64,000 nt of DNA from Thiotrichales bacterium (GCA_947478525.1 CANJVU010000008.1:1-64000), one strand, 5' to 3'. Shown: positions 29,192 through 38,917, counted from the stretch's first letter. The notes: generated by a model from the letters alone, not told the origin. Numbers and translations are program-made.

Positions 29192-29332
29192 ATGTCTACC
29201 GTCCGTACCTACCAACCCAGCAATTTAAAACGCAAAAGAACCCACGGCTTCCGTGCCCGTATGGCAACAGCGAATGGCCGTAAAGTCATTAACCGTCGCC
29301 GTGCTAAAGGCAGAAAACAGCTTACCGTTTAA
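29192..29332 (+). CDS. rpmH: 50S ribosomal protein L34
   Basis: A 46-codon gene, [10 protein letters not shown] at the start, then the L34 core [16 protein letters not shown] and the tail [12 protein letters not shown]. Length, high Arg/Lys content and position next to dnaA are canonical. A GAAGG site lies 6 bases before the ATG. Its last 32 bases overlap the proposed rnpA start. Confidence 0.98.
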   Translation: MSTVRTYQPSNLKRKRTHGFRARMATANGRKVINRRRAKGRKQLTV

Positions 29333-29672
29333 GCGTGGTTTGAGCTTTTCTGCCCACCACAAATTAGCGTCCGATGGTTATGATGTCGTGTTTAAAACCG
29401 GCAAGCGCTATCGGGCTCGTTGTTTTCAGTTTGTCTATACCCAAAATCCTGAAAAACTTACCACGTTAGGATTGGCGATTAGCAAAAAAAATGTTAAAAG
29501 TTCTGTTAAACGCAATCTTTGCAAACGCTTATCCCGTGAATATTTTCGTTTACATCATCCTGAAGTCGGGGCATTGCAAGTGATTGTAATGGCCAACCCC
29601 CCTGCTTATTCTGCTGCTCGTGAGGAATTACACGCATGTTTGGCACAATTTTGGCAGTCTTTAAAAAAATAA
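29301..29672 (+). CDS. rnpA: Ribonuclease P protein component
   Basis: The protein subunit of RNase P, which with the RNA subunit matures tRNA 5' ends. The RNA-binding motif is [15 protein letters not shown], where the family has RN-x-x-KR. I chose the GTG at 29301 (123 aa) because [13 protein letters not shown] then aligns with the start of E. coli RnpA. ATG 29274 and GTG 29253 are alternatives that overlap rpmH more; none has a clear ribosome-binding site. Any start upstream of the LPFKRG segment makes rnpA overlap rpmH in another frame, so coupled translation is likely. Confidence 0.9.
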   Translation: MLKAENSLPFKRGLSFSAHHKLASDGYDVVFKTGKRYRARCFQFVYTQNPEKLTTLGLAISKKNVKSSVKRNLCKRLSREYFRLHHPEVGALQVIVMANPPAYSAAREELHACLAQFWQSLKK

Positions 29673-29899
29673 TTTCAACTTTCTTTTTAACAGTAATTTG
29701 GTGCTACCAAAAAGCCATAAGCCCTTTGTTGGGTAACCGTTGCCGATTTTATCCCAGCTGTTCTGAATATGCCAAAGAGAGCTTTCAAACGCATTCTCCT
29801 GTAATTGCGCTTTGGCTTGTGACCAAACGTCTGTTAAAATGCCAGCCGTTGCACCCGGGTGGATACGATCCGGTACCTCGTGAGTTTGACAAGAAGTAA
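29636..29899 (+). CDS. yidD: Membrane protein insertion efficiency factor YidD
   Basis: An 87-residue protein with the family core YQKAISPLLGNRCRFYPSCSEYA and the tail LKCQPLHPGGYDPVP. It aids YidC-dependent membrane insertion. The ATG at 29636 lies inside rnpA (37-base overlap) and has a GAGGA site about 8 bases upstream. Position between rnpA and yidC is conserved across bacteria. Confidence 0.96.
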   Translation: MFGTILAVFKKIISTFFLTVIWCYQKAISPLLGNRCRFYPSCSEYAKESFQTHSPVIALWLVTKRLLKCQPLHPGGYDPVPREFDKK

Positions 29900-29927
29900 G
29901 AAAAAATTATTTAATAAAGAGACCATT

Positions 29928-31592
29928 ATGGATTTTCAAAAATATCTAAGAATTGCGTTACTGGTTGTTGTCGCATTGTTGTTCGGTACATTATGGGTTA
30001 AGTGGCAACAAAAATATGATGTTCCCACACCGCAAACCATTCAAACACAGCAAGCGACCAATACCGGTGATGCCCCGAATTTATCACTCAACACTGCAAC
30101 AACTTCTACTGCTACTACGATAACCAGCACCCCTGCTACTGGGGTAGCGCCAACAAGCAATTCTTTGGTAACCGTAACAACGGATGTTTTGAAGACTACC
30201 ATTGATTTACAAGGCGGTAATATTGTCTCAGCACAATTGCTGCAATACCCAGAAGCATTGAAATCCAAAACTCCATTTACTTTATTGTCCGATAACGCTG
30301 ATAATTACTATATTGCGCAAAGTGGCTTGATTGGTGCTGGCTTGCCCAAAAGTATGCCGACCTACACCAGTGCACAAACCAGCTATGATTTAAACAATCA
30401 AAACCAAGTGGTGGTGAGCTTAACCTGGCAAAGCAATGGACTGAAGCTTATTAAGACTTACACTTTCACCAAAGGTAAATATGATATTGCCGTCAACTAT
30501 CACATTATCAATCTTGCCAACCAACCATGGCAAGGGCGTTTCTATGGCCAATTGTTGAGAAAACCCGTAGAAGTAGAGCATAGCTTGCTGTCATCTTACA
30601 CCACGTTTACCGGTGCGGCGATGTCAACGCCAAGCAACCATTATGAAAAATTTAAATTTGAGAACCTGGCCGAAGAAAACATCAATCAATCTGCTCAAGG
30701 CGGTTGGATTGCCATGGTACAGCACTATTTTATCAGTGCCTGGGTGCCTAATCAGCAACAAACGAACCAATATTACAGCCAGCAATATCAAGACAATATT
30801 TACGGCGTAGGCGTTTCTAACCCAACCATTAGCATTGCGGCACATGGCCAAGCTGATACCGGTGCGACGTTGTACATGGGACCTGCAATTTCAACTTTGT
30901 TAAAACCCGTCGCATCTGATTTGAACTTAACCATTGATTATGGCTGGTTATGGTTTATTTCGATTGCGATTTTTGCGGTAATGTCGTGGATTCATGATGT
31001 GTTGCCAAACTGGGGTGTGGCGATTATTTTGGTCACCATTTTGATCAAAATGATTTTCTATCCACTGTCGGCAAAAAGCTATCGCTCGATGGCCAGAATG
31101 CGTCAACTGCAACCCAAACTGAAAGCATTAAAAGAACGCATTGGTGATGACCGTCAAAAAATGGGTCGTGCCACCATGGAATTGTACCGTGATGAAAAAG
31201 TGAATCCGCTCAGTGGTTGTTTACCGATGCTGGTGCAAATCCCTGTGTTTATTGGGTTATACTGGATGTTGATGGAAAGTGTAGAATTGCGTCAGGCGCC
31301 GTTTATTTTCTGGATTCATGATCTGTCGCAACGTGACCCCTATTTCGTGTTGCCGGTATTGATGGGCTTGAGCATGTTTATCCAACAACGCTTGAACCCG
31401 GCGCCGCCAGATCCGATGCAAGCGAAAGTGATGATGTTCCTGCCGGTGATCTTTACCGCGATGTTCTTGAGCTTCCCTGCTGGCTTGGTGTTGTACTGGT
31501 TGGTGAACAACGTCGTCAGCGTGTTACAACAGTGGTATGTGATGCGTAAAGTCAACGCGCAAACCAGTAATAAAATGCCTGTCAAACAATAA
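29928..31592 (+). CDS. yidC: Membrane protein insertase YidC
   Basis: A 554-residue inner-membrane insertase. It has an N-terminal anchor (about 5-25), a large periplasmic domain with a Thr-rich stretch after the anchor, and the C-terminal core with [20 protein letters not shown], the Oxa1/YidC signature. I chose ATG 29928 ([12 protein letters not shown]) because the longer frame begins inside yidD and the chosen start matches YidC of other gammaproteobacteria. It inserts and folds membrane proteins alone or with SecYEG. Confidence 0.97.
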   Translation: MDFQKYLRIALLVVVALLFGTLWVKWQQKYDVPTPQTIQTQQATNTGDAPNLSLNTATTSTATTITSTPATGVAPTSNSLVTVTTDVLKTTIDLQGGNIVSAQLLQYPEALKSKTPFTLLSDNADNYYIAQSGLIGAGLPKSMPTYTSAQTSYDLNNQNQVVVSLTWQSNGLKLIKTYTFTKGKYDIAVNYHIINLANQPWQGRFYGQLLRKPVEVEHSLLSSYTTFTGAAMSTPSNHYEKFKFENLAEENINQSAQGGWIAMVQHYFISAWVPNQQQTNQYYSQQYQDNIYGVGVSNPTISIAAHGQADTGATLYMGPAISTLLKPVASDLNLTIDYGWLWFISIAIFAVMSWIHDVLPNWGVAIILVTILIKMIFYPLSAKSYRSMARMRQLQPKLKALKERIGDDRQKMGRATMELYRDEKVNPLSGCLPMLVQIPVFIGLYWMLMESVELRQAPFIFWIHDLSQRDPYFVLPVLMGLSMFIQQRLNPAPPDPMQAKVMMFLPVIFTAMFLSFPAGLVLYWLVNNVVSVLQQWYVMRKVNAQTSNKMPVKQ

Positions 31593-31593
31593 T

Positions 31594-32949
31594 ATGAACA
31601 CCGACACCATTGCCGCACAAGCCACGCCGCCTGGGCGTGGTGGTGTTGGCATTGTGCGTGTCTCCGGCGCCAGAGCGTGTGAAGTAGCACTGGCATTATT
31701 AGGCAAAATTCCCCAACCGCGTTATGCCACCTACCTGCCCTTCCTGGACGCCCAACATCAAGCCATTGACGAAGGCATCGCCCTCTTCTTTCCTGCGCCT
31801 AATTCTTTTACCGGCGAGGATGTATTAGAACTGCAAGGCCATGGTGGTCCAGTAGTCATGGATTTATTGCTGCAAACGATTACCCAGATTGCTGGCGTAC
31901 GCGTCGCCAAACCCGGTGAATTTTCCGAACGTGCGTTTTTGAATGATAAGCTGGATTTGGCGCAAGCTGAAGCCATTGCCGATTTGATCGATGCCTCATC
32001 AGTACAAGCCGCTCGCTCGGCGTTGAAATCACTAAACGGTGAGTTTTCATTAAAAATCCATCAATTGGTGGAGCAACTGATTGCGTTGCGTATGTACGTC
32101 GAAGCGGCGATTGATTTTCCTGAAGAAGAAATCGATTTTCTTTCCGATGGCCACGTTGCTCAACAGCTGGAAGGTGTCCAACAACAAATCCAACAGGTAT
32201 TGGCACAAGCCAAGCAAGGTAGCTTGTTGCGCGAAGGCATGACCGTGGTGATTGCCGGTCGCCCCAATGCCGGGAAATCCAGCTTGCTCAATGCCTTGGC
32301 AGGCAAAGAAAGTGCCATTGTGACGGAGATTGCCGGTACCACCCGTGATATCATCCGCGAGCATATTCAAATCGAAGGCATTCCGCTGCATATTGTTGAT
32401 ACGGCAGGGCTGCGCGACAGTGACGATCCTATTGAGCAAGAAGGGGTGCGTCGCGCCAAAGCCGCCATGCAAAACGCTGATCGGATTTTATTGGTGATCG
32501 ATGGTCAGCAATTGCCACAATTAACACAACTGAAAACCGAATTATTACAAGAGCTGCCTAACACGATTCCCATCACCGTAATTATCAATAAAATCGACGT
32601 GTTAAATCTACCCTCCAAACAAGAAAAACAGGGCAATGAAACCTATTTATATCTATCAGCCAAAGATGGCCAGGGCATGGATTTGCTGCGCCAGCATCTG
32701 TTAGCTAGCATTGGCTTTGAAGTAACCCTGGAAGGGGGATTTATCGCCCGTCGCCGGCATTTAGATGCCATTCAACGCGCGCAGCAATGTGTTGAGCAGG
32801 GGGCAATTCAATTGCAGCAACACCGTGCTGGTGAGTTACTGGCAGAAGATCTCCGCCAGGCACAGCAAGCACTATCTGAAATCACCGGAGAATTTACCCC
32901 AGATGATTTACTGGGTGAAATTTTTAGCCGGTTTTGTATTGGAAAATAG
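31594..32949 (+). CDS. mnmE: tRNA U34 modification GTPase MnmE
   Basis: A 451-residue protein with an N-terminal formyl-THF-binding domain, a helical domain and an inserted GTPase domain ([25 protein letters not shown]). It ends in the required C-terminal FCIGK. With MnmG it makes cmnm5U or nm5U at the tRNA wobble position. The ATG is one base after the yidC stop. mnmG lies about 29 kb away at 60634 and the oxidoreductase part of MnmC is at 43304. Confidence 0.97.
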   Translation: MNTDTIAAQATPPGRGGVGIVRVSGARACEVALALLGKIPQPRYATYLPFLDAQHQAIDEGIALFFPAPNSFTGEDVLELQGHGGPVVMDLLLQTITQIAGVRVAKPGEFSERAFLNDKLDLAQAEAIADLIDASSVQAARSALKSLNGEFSLKIHQLVEQLIALRMYVEAAIDFPEEEIDFLSDGHVAQQLEGVQQQIQQVLAQAKQGSLLREGMTVVIAGRPNAGKSSLLNALAGKESAIVTEIAGTTRDIIREHIQIEGIPLHIVDTAGLRDSDDPIEQEGVRRAKAAMQNADRILLVIDGQQLPQLTQLKTELLQELPNTIPITVIINKIDVLNLPSKQEKQGNETYLYLSAKDGQGMDLLRQHLLASIGFEVTLEGGFIARRRHLDAIQRAQQCVEQGAIQLQQHRAGELLAEDLRQAQQALSEITGEFTPDDLLGEIFSRFCIGK

Positions 32950-32951
32950 TG

Positions 32952-33365
32952 CTAATGCTTGGAAGGCGTGATTAATTCAACCGTTGGAAAATAAGCGTTG
33001 TAATGTGAGGGATCTCGCGTCATCAGCGGCATTTTGCTAATCGCCGCATGCGCGCCAATAAAGAAATCAGAAAGCGGTGATGTTTTTTGTCCACCGCGTT
33101 TTTTATATTGACGAAAGGCTTTGCCGGCAAGAAAAGCGGCTTCATAAGGTAAATCAAGTTTTGTAAAATACCCTTGTGGCAGGGAAGATTCTAATAGCTC
33201 AATGGAACTGAACCGACCCGAAATTTCGGCGTAAATGATGGGGTTGATGGCAACTAGATAATCTTGGGAAAGCTGTTCCAGGGAGGTAGAAGACCATGTA
33301 TACCAAACCGCATCGCGAGTGAAAACATCCAGCAACACATTGCTGTCAACCAACACCGTATTCAT
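32952..33365 (-). CDS. vapC: PIN-domain ribonuclease toxin, VapC-like
   Basis: A 137-residue PIN domain. The conserved acidic residues are in VLVDSNVLLDVF (D7), YAEISGRF (Glu), SDFFIGAHA (Asp) and MTRDPSHY (Asp), the usual four that hold Mg2+. Such toxins cleave RNA, often initiator tRNA or rRNA. It follows the AbrB-like antitoxin by 2 bases on the same strand and converges with mnmE, ending 2 bases from its stop. The cleavage target is unknown. Confidence 0.88.
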   Translation of the reverse strand: MNTVLVDSNVLLDVFTRDAVWYTWSSTSLEQLSQDYLVAINPIIYAEISGRFSSIELLESSLPQGYFTKLDLPYEAAFLAGKAFRQYKKRGGQKTSPLSDFFIGAHAAISKMPLMTRDPSHYNAYFPTVELITPSKH

Positions 33366-33367
33366 GG

Positions 33368-33595
33368 TTAATCCCCTCGCATCAACGCCATAATTTCATC
33401 AGTGGTCATTTTAATATCGCCTTTGCCGCTCATCGCCGCAATCAATGCTTTTCCACGTTTGGAAGGTTGCTCTGTTTTAACAATATAAAGGCGATCTTTG
33501 TCCAAATTAAATTCTACTTCAGTATTTGGAAAAAGCCCGAGTTCTTCACGAAATGCTTGTGGGATGGTAACTTGACCTTTGGTAGAAATATGCAT
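33368..33595 (-). CDS. vapB: AbrB/SpoVT-family antitoxin, VapB-like
   Basis: A 75-residue protein with an N-terminal swapped-hairpin DNA-binding domain (STKGQVTIPQAFREELG, residues 4-18) and a C-terminal toxin-binding tail. It should bind the PIN toxin and repress the operon. ATG 33595 has a GAGGAG site. An inverted repeat upstream is a candidate operator. Confidence 0.88.
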   Translation of the reverse strand: MHISTKGQVTIPQAFREELGLFPNTEVEFNLDKDRLYIVKTEQPSKRGKALIAAMSGKGDIKMTTDEIMALMRGD

Positions 33596-33610
33596 AATAA
33601 GCTCCTCTAT

Positions 33611-33656
33611 TCTTACACCTACCAGTAAGAGTAATACTAAAGTGCTTTTTTGTCAA
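33611..33656 (-). promoter_or_regulatory. Promoter and operator candidate of the vapBC-like pair
   Basis: Read on the minus strand, TTGACA (33656-33651) is followed after 17 bases by TACTCT, a weak -10. An inverted repeat TCTTAC / GTAAGA (33611-33616 and 33625-33630) with an 8-base spacer lies between the -10 and the antitoxin start. This is the usual place for an antitoxin-binding operator. Confidence 0.5.
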
Positions 33657-33746
33657 GGTGATATTGTGTGCACTTTAAGGTATTAGCTTTTGCTATTCTG
33701 CTGTATGGAGGATACAATTGCCGCCATTGTCACAATGGTATGATCG

Positions 33747-34934
33747 ATGAAGAAAGCAATGGTGATCGGGTTTATCAAAAGCCAAGCCTTCAGTGGATTG
33801 CTGCTGTTGGTCTGCAGCATTGTCGCGTTGGCATGGGTAAACTCATCTGCTGCGGCAAGCTATGTGGTGATTAATGAAATTGAATTGGGATTTACTTTTT
33901 TAAACATTCACCTGCAAGAATCTTTGCAAGGCTGGGTTAATGATGGCTTGATGGCTATTTTCTTTTTGCTGGTGGGGCTTGAGATCAAGCGTGAATTAGT
34001 GGTGGGCGAGTTGCGGGTGCTTAATAAAGCGTTGTTACCCGTATGCGCAGCAGTTGGTGGAATGGTGGTTCCGGCATTGTTTTATCTGCTGATCAACTAC
34101 CATCAACCACAACACCTGTCTGGTTGGGCAATTCCCAGCGCAACGGATATTGCTTTTGCTATAGGCGTATTGTCGTTAATGGGCAAACGAGTGCCCCGGC
34201 CATTATTAATTTTTTTGTCAGCATTGGCAATTATCGATGATTTGGGTGCGATTTTGATTATCGCTATTTTTTATGGGCAACACCTGGCATGGCTCAATCT
34301 GGCACTTAGCGGTTTATGTTTTGTGGCATTAATCTTGTTGAATGTGTTGCGTGTAAAACGCTTGTCTTGCTATTTGGTATTGGGTGCGGTGTTGTGGTAT
34401 TTTATGCTGCAATCGGGCATTCATGCTACCATTGCCGGCGTGCTGTTAGCACTGGCCATCCCGGTTAGCGTAAAAGGGTCAGATTATTCACCGTTGCAGC
34501 GCTTAGAGCATTGGCTGCACGTTCCCGTAACCTATATCATTATTCCGTTGTTTGTATTGCTTAATGCGGGGGTGACTTTTGAAGGCGCTGATTTTACCAA
34601 ATCTTTATTGAGTTCTGTGACCGTTGGTGTAGTAGTAGGGTTGGTGTTGGGCAAATGCATCGGTATTTTTGGCGTCACTGCATTAATGGTCAAATGCAAT
34701 TGGGTTAAGCTCTCTCCGGGCATTCATTTGCGCCATTATTTCCCCGTAAGTTTAATCGCTGGGATTGGCTTTACCATGTCAATTTTTATTTCGGAACTTG
34801 CCTTCCCTAATCAACAAGCGTTATTGGTGCAAGCGAAGCTCGGAATTTTATGCGGCTCTTTTCTTGCGGCGATTTTGGGATATACTAGCATGCAAATCAT
34901 GATACTAAGGAAAAATAAAGATGTCCGCTATTGA
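33747..34934 (+). CDS. nhaA: Na+/H+ antiporter NhaA
   Basis: A 395-residue membrane antiporter with 12 hydrophobic segments. Key motifs are GLEIKRELVVGEL, SATDIAFAIGVL and ALAIIDDLGAI, whose two aspartates are the ion-binding pair of E. coli NhaA (D163/D164). It exports Na+ in exchange for protons and controls pH. ATG 33747 has no clear ribosome-binding site. A short perfect inverted repeat, CCATTGT-c-ACAATGG, lies at 33724-33738 just before it. Its end overlaps the next gene by 14 bases. Confidence 0.96.
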   Translation: MKKAMVIGFIKSQAFSGLLLLVCSIVALAWVNSSAAASYVVINEIELGFTFLNIHLQESLQGWVNDGLMAIFFLLVGLEIKRELVVGELRVLNKALLPVCAAVGGMVVPALFYLLINYHQPQHLSGWAIPSATDIAFAIGVLSLMGKRVPRPLLIFLSALAIIDDLGAILIIAIFYGQHLAWLNLALSGLCFVALILLNVLRVKRLSCYLVLGAVLWYFMLQSGIHATIAGVLLALAIPVSVKGSDYSPLQRLEHWLHVPVTYIIIPLFVLLNAGVTFEGADFTKSLLSSVTVGVVVGLVLGKCIGIFGVTALMVKCNWVKLSPGIHLRHYFPVSLIAGIGFTMSIFISELAFPNQQALLVQAKLGILCGSFLAAILGYTSMQIMILRKNKDVRY

Positions 34935-35199
34935 TGACTTAACCGTTGCTTATTCTGAAAACGGCGTAGAAACCGTAAAAGAACTGGATAAAAAGGTATT
35001 GACCAAGGGTGCTTGGACCACGATTATGTTCAAATACCAGGATTGGAATGCCACCACGCAAGTGTATGGTCCAGAAAAATTTACCATCCGTCGTTATCAA
35101 AAAAAAGCGGATAAGTACATGCTGAAATCAAAATTCACTATTTCCAGCATTGATCAAGCGCAAAAAATCATTGAAGTATTGAAGGAATGGGGGGCTTAA
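34921..35199 (+). CDS. Conserved small protein of unknown function, 92 aa
   Basis: A 92-residue soluble protein with the conserved-looking core TIMFKYQDWNATTQVYGPEKFTIRRYQ and a C-terminal helix (SIDQAQKIIEVLKEWGA). I recall similar small proteins in proteobacteria without a known role. ATG 34921 has a TAAGGA site. It overlaps the end of nhaA and is 4 bases before glpF, so the three genes form one unit. Confidence 0.75.
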   Translation: MSAIDDLTVAYSENGVETVKELDKKVLTKGAWTTIMFKYQDWNATTQVYGPEKFTIRRYQKKADKYMLKSKFTISSIDQAQKIIEVLKEWGA

Positions 35200-35203
35200 T
35201 CCT

Positions 35204-35929
35204 ATGTGGCATCCATTGATTGGCGAATTTTTAGGGACGTTAACGCTAATTGTATTTGGCGGTGGCAATGTAGCAAGCGTATTGTTGAAGCATTCCAAAG
35301 CCGAACACGCAGGCTGGCTGGCCATTTGTACGGCGTGGTTTATTGCGGTGATGTTGGGGGTATTTGTAGCGCAATCCGCTGGTTCACCCAACGCAGATTT
35401 GAATCCTGCGGTAAGCTTGGCTAAGTATTGGTTGGGTATGTATACCTTCGAATATTGGGTTGTGGTATCACTGGTACAAATTGCCGGTGGTTGTGTGGGT
35501 GGTGTTATTGTTTGGTTGGCGTATTTACAACATTGGAAACCAACAGAATCAGCGGCATCAAAGTTGGCAGTGTTTTCAACAATTCCGGCGATTCGCCATT
35601 ACCCCAGCAACGTACTGACCGAAGTGATCGGTGCGTTTTTTCTGGTGTTTGGCGTAGGTGCGATTTTTGGTCATGCCACCGATGGCCATCTGGCCATTGG
35701 AATGGGGCCTTATTTGGTCGGCGTATTGGTATGGGGCTTGGGGTTGTCGTTGGGAGGCCCCACCGGTTATGCCATTAACCCGGCGCGCGATTTAGGTCCG
35801 CGTATTGCGCATGCGATTTTGCCTATTGCAGGTAAAGGCTCTTCGGACTGGGCATATGCGTGGGTGCCTATTATAGGGCCATTGCTTGGCGCATCTTTAG
35901 GCGCAGCGGCGTGGAAACTGTTTTTTTAA
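35204..35929 (+). CDS. glpF: Glycerol uptake facilitator (aquaglyceroporin)
   Basis: A 241-residue MIP-family channel with two NPA boxes: NADLNPAVSLAKYW and GYAINPARDLGPRIAH. The Asp directly after the second NPAR is typical of glycerol facilitators rather than water channels. Six hydrophobic segments are present. There is no glpK or glpD near, so the physiological solute (glycerol, water or another small polyol) is open. It is followed after 26 bases by a LysR-type gene on the same strand. Confidence 0.92.
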   Translation: MWHPLIGEFLGTLTLIVFGGGNVASVLLKHSKAEHAGWLAICTAWFIAVMLGVFVAQSAGSPNADLNPAVSLAKYWLGMYTFEYWVVVSLVQIAGGCVGGVIVWLAYLQHWKPTESAASKLAVFSTIPAIRHYPSNVLTEVIGAFFLVFGVGAIFGHATDGHLAIGMGPYLVGVLVWGLGLSLGGPTGYAINPARDLGPRIAHAILPIAGKGSSDWAYAWVPIIGPLLGASLGAAAWKLFF

Positions 35930-35955
35930 ATGAGTATTAAAAGAGAGAGGGTGAT

Positions 35956-36867
35956 ATGGATCTTTATCAGTTAAATTTAAATTTGTTGGTGGCATTAGAT
36001 GCCGTATTGGCACATGATAGCGTTTCGTTGGCGGCTAAACAGTTAGGGTTAACCCAGTCAGCGATGAGTAATAATCTTAATCAATTGCGTCGAGTGTTCA
36101 ATGACCCTCTAATGGTGCGTGATGGGCAAAGAATGAAGCCCACGGCGTTGGCAAAGCAGTTAAGACCGTCATTGCGCAATGTTTTACAAGATGTAGAAAA
36201 TCTCGTGCAATCCACGCAGAACTTTTATCCAGCGATATCCACGCGAACTTTTACCGTTGGCATGAATGATCAATTCGTCGGAGAATTATTCCCTCGATTA
36301 TCAGTTTACTTAGAAACCTATGCGCCAAAGGTCAGGATCAATTTTGTTTCAGGAATTTATTTTGGTTCAGAAACACCCTTTAACGCGGGAGATTATGAAA
36401 TTGCACTGGGTCGAACCTCTGCACTTGAACCGCGTGTAAAACAGCAATTGGTGCTCTCTTTTTATCCGGGTTGTATCATGAGTCTTCATCACCCATTAGC
36501 AAAGAAGAAAAACATTACGTTGACAGAGTTTTTGCAGTATGACCACATTGGATTTGTCTCAAAAAATTTCCTTCCTCCTTTGTTTGTAGAGGATATTTTG
36601 GCAAAATTGGGCGTTTCGCGCAGAATACGTTATGGTATGTATTCTATGCGCTCGATGCTTCACATTATTGCAAGTTCGGATAGTTTATTGTCTATTGCTC
36701 CTGATAATAAGCTTTCAGAAGTTGATAAGCGTTCACTGGTCGTTAAGCCCTTGCCGTTTGAAGTGGAAAAGGCTAATTTTTATATTTTTTGGCATGAGCG
36801 GCAAGAGCAAGACCTTGGCCATAAATGGCTGCGTGAATTGTTGATTAATCTTATGCAGAGTAAATAA
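35956..36867 (+). CDS. LysR-family transcriptional regulator
   Basis: A 303-residue regulator. The N-terminal helix-turn-helix is VSLAAKQLGLTQSAMSNNLN (about residues 23-42), followed by the linker helix and the effector-binding domain. N-terminal wording (LNLNLLVALDAVLAHDSV) and length resemble the NodD/LeuO subgroup. A GAGAGAGGGTGAT site lies before ATG 35956. LysR proteins usually control a divergent neighbour, but here the neighbours are glpF upstream (same direction) and ftsW convergent, so the target cannot be inferred. Confidence 0.92.
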   Translation: MDLYQLNLNLLVALDAVLAHDSVSLAAKQLGLTQSAMSNNLNQLRRVFNDPLMVRDGQRMKPTALAKQLRPSLRNVLQDVENLVQSTQNFYPAISTRTFTVGMNDQFVGELFPRLSVYLETYAPKVRINFVSGIYFGSETPFNAGDYEIALGRTSALEPRVKQQLVLSFYPGCIMSLHHPLAKKKNITLTEFLQYDHIGFVSKNFLPPLFVEDILAKLGVSRRIRYGMYSMRSMLHIIASSDSLLSIAPDNKLSEVDKRSLVVKPLPFEVEKANFYIFWHERQEQDLGHKWLRELLINLMQSK

Positions 36868-36868
36868 T

Positions 36869-38008
36869 TTATGCGAGCAGAGCCCCTACCCGTGACTCCG
36901 CGTATTGTTTTTTGTTTTGATAATCAATACGTAACAGCAGTCCGATGACGATAAAGTCGACCATCAAGCTACTACCGCCGTAGCTGATGAATGGTAGGGT
37001 TAGCCCTTTGGTTGGTAGTAGACCGATGTTAACGCCCATATTCACTACTACCTGCATGCATAGCCAGAAGCTTAACCCGTAGGCCAGATAAGCGTCAAAT
37101 AGTTGCTCAAGGCTATGCGCGGCTTTGCCAATCATCAATCCTCGCCAGATTAATACACCAAACAAGCTCAGTAAAATCAATACCCCGATTAATCCCAGTT
37201 CTTCGGCAATAATTGCCAGGATAAAATCGGTATGTGCTTCTGGCAAGTAAAACAGTTTTTGCAAGCTGTTACCCAGCCCTAACCCTAAAAAACCACCGCG
37301 ACCAAAAGCAATAAGCGATTGCGTTAATTGATAGCCAGATCCATATTGATTGACCCAAGGGTGTAGAAAGCCAGTGAGTCGCGCCATGCGATAGGGGGAC
37401 AGTATCACCAGGCAACATACCGCAAACACGGCGAGAGCGATTAAAATCAGGAACCAGCGCATTCTTACGCCCGCCATAAACATCATGCCCAGCGCGGCGG
37501 TAAACATGACAACGGTGGCGCCAAAGTCTGGTTCCATTAGGAGCAAAAGACCCATAAAGCATAACATCCCCAAGGGTTTGATCATGCCGACAAACGTTTC
37601 TCGACAAATTGTGCCATGGTTGGTGAGGTATTGCGCCATATACAACACCCCACAAAGCTTTACCACCTCAGAGACTTGAATGGCAATGGGACCAAACTTC
37701 ATCCAGCGGCGGCTGCCATTGACAACATGTCCGATTCCCGGAATGAGTACTAGAATCAATAAGATGATGCCAATCACCAGCCACGTCGGGCCAATGTCTT
37801 TCCATTTTTTGGTGGGAATAAACAACACCCACGTCGCGAGAATAATGCTGAACACGCCAAAAATGGCCTGTTTGCTGAAAAAATAATACCAGACATTGGC
37901 CTGCTTTTCTGAGAGGGCAATCGATGCAGAAGCTACCATCACCATGCCAAATAAAAACAGTGCGGTCACGGTCAGCAGTAAATATTTATCGAGGGTAAGT
38001 TTTGACAT
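36869..38008 (-). CDS. ftsW: Peptidoglycan glycosyltransferase FtsW (SEDS family)
   Basis: A 379-residue SEDS protein with about ten hydrophobic segments. Signatures are VNGSRRWMKFGPIAIQVSEVVKLC (catalytic-loop region), EAHTDFILAIIAEELG and LPTKGLTLPFISYGGSSL. Position of the motifs and the N-terminus (DKYLLLTVTALFLFGMVMVASAS) fit FtsW better than RodA. It polymerises septal peptidoglycan with FtsI. Here it is alone, away from ftsQAZ at 51124, and not next to murD or murG. It converges with the LysR gene (stops one base apart). Confidence 0.9.
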   Translation of the reverse strand: MSKLTLDKYLLLTVTALFLFGMVMVASASIALSEKQANVWYYFFSKQAIFGVFSIILATWVLFIPTKKWKDIGPTWLVIGIILLILVLIPGIGHVVNGSRRWMKFGPIAIQVSEVVKLCGVLYMAQYLTNHGTICRETFVGMIKPLGMLCFMGLLLLMEPDFGATVVMFTAALGMMFMAGVRMRWFLILIALAVFAVCCLVILSPYRMARLTGFLHPWVNQYGSGYQLTQSLIAFGRGGFLGLGLGNSLQKLFYLPEAHTDFILAIIAEELGLIGVLILLSLFGVLIWRGLMIGKAAHSLEQLFDAYLAYGLSFWLCMQVVVNMGVNIGLLPTKGLTLPFISYGGSSLMVDFIVIGLLLRIDYQNKKQYAESRVGALLA

Positions 38009-38086
38009 GGTTTAACCAATAAGGGGATGAGCGTTGAGATTATAGCAGCTTGTAGATATACTTAAAATAAGCAACAGCGAGTCTTT

Positions 38087-38917
38087 ATGCAACAAGCACA
38101 TTATATCATTATCATCGGCGGCCATGGTCAAATGGGCCAACTGTTTACACGCCTATTAATCCAATGTGGACATCGCGTCACACCTTTTGGTGAAAGCGAC
38201 TGGTCCAACGCGCAAGATATTTTGCCAGAGGCGGATTTGGTCATCGTTTGTGTGCCGATTGCTGTGACTGAAAAAATCATCCAACAGGCCGCGCACTATT
38301 TGAAACCAACCGCAGTACTGGCGGATTTGACCAGCACTAAAGTAACGCCGATGGCAGCCATGTTATCGGCGCATTCAGGTCCTGTTTTGGGGTTACATCC
38401 GATGTTTGGCCCCACCATTGATAAGCCCGATAACAATCTGATGATCTATTGTGAGGGTCGCCAGTCAGAGCATTATCAATGGCTGTTGCAAGACTTGCGT
38501 GAATTACGTTTTACGGTACAGGGCATGAGCGCCGAGCAACACGATCGCGCGATGGATTTGATTCAAGGTCTACAGCATTTTATTACTTATTGCACCGGCG
38601 TGTTCTTAAAAAATCAGGGCGTGGCGATCCAAGAATTATTGCAAATCGGTAGTCCTTTGTATCAACTGCAGCTCAATATGCTCGGGCGGATTTTTTATCA
38701 AGATGCGGCGTTGTATGCCGATATTATTGCCTCTGATCCTAAAAGGCTGGCGTTATTACAACAATTTGTCACCAGCAGTGCGCAGCTGTTAACGCAGGTG
38801 CAACAGGGTAAGAAATGTGAATTTATTGATCAATTTCAATCAGTTACGCAGTGGATGGGCGGTTTTGCCAAACAGGCACAAGATAAAACCGATGGGCTCT
38901 TTAATCAACAGTCTTGA
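38087..38917 (+). CDS. tyrA: Prephenate dehydrogenase, TyrA-type
   Basis: A 276-residue NAD-dependent dehydrogenase. The N-terminal Rossmann motif is IIIIGGHGQMGQLF, then VPIAVTEKII, ADLTSTKVTP and LGLHPMFGPT, typical of prephenate dehydrogenase. It resembles the dehydrogenase half of E. coli TyrA without the chorismate mutase domain. It makes 4-hydroxyphenylpyruvate for tyrosine. The last codons (QDKTDGLFNQQS) are repeated at the end of the next gene; see the direct-repeat entries. The original stop may have overlapped the exporter now at 40168. Confidence 0.9.
   Translation: MQQAHYIIIIGGHGQMGQLFTRLLIQCGHRVTPFGESDWSNAQDILPEADLVIVCVPIAVTEKIIQQAAHYLKPTAVLADLTSTKVTPMAAMLSAHSGPVLGLHPMFGPTIDKPDNNLMIYCEGRQSEHYQWLLQDLRELRFTVQGMSAEQHDRAMDLIQGLQHFITYCTGVFLKNQGVAIQELLQIGSPLYQLQLNMLGRIFYQDAALYADIIASDPKRLALLQQFVTSSAQLLTQVQQGKKCEFIDQFQSVTQWMGGFAKQAQDKTDGLFNQQS
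38880..38908 (+). repeat. Direct repeat, left copy (att-like), end of tyrA
   Basis: A 29-base segment at the 3' end of tyrA encoding DKTDGLFNQ. It matches 40140-40168 at 26 of 29 positions, and the three differences are all silent third-position changes. The start-to-start distance is 1260 bases and the unit between holds only the ATPase gene. Confidence 0.9.
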
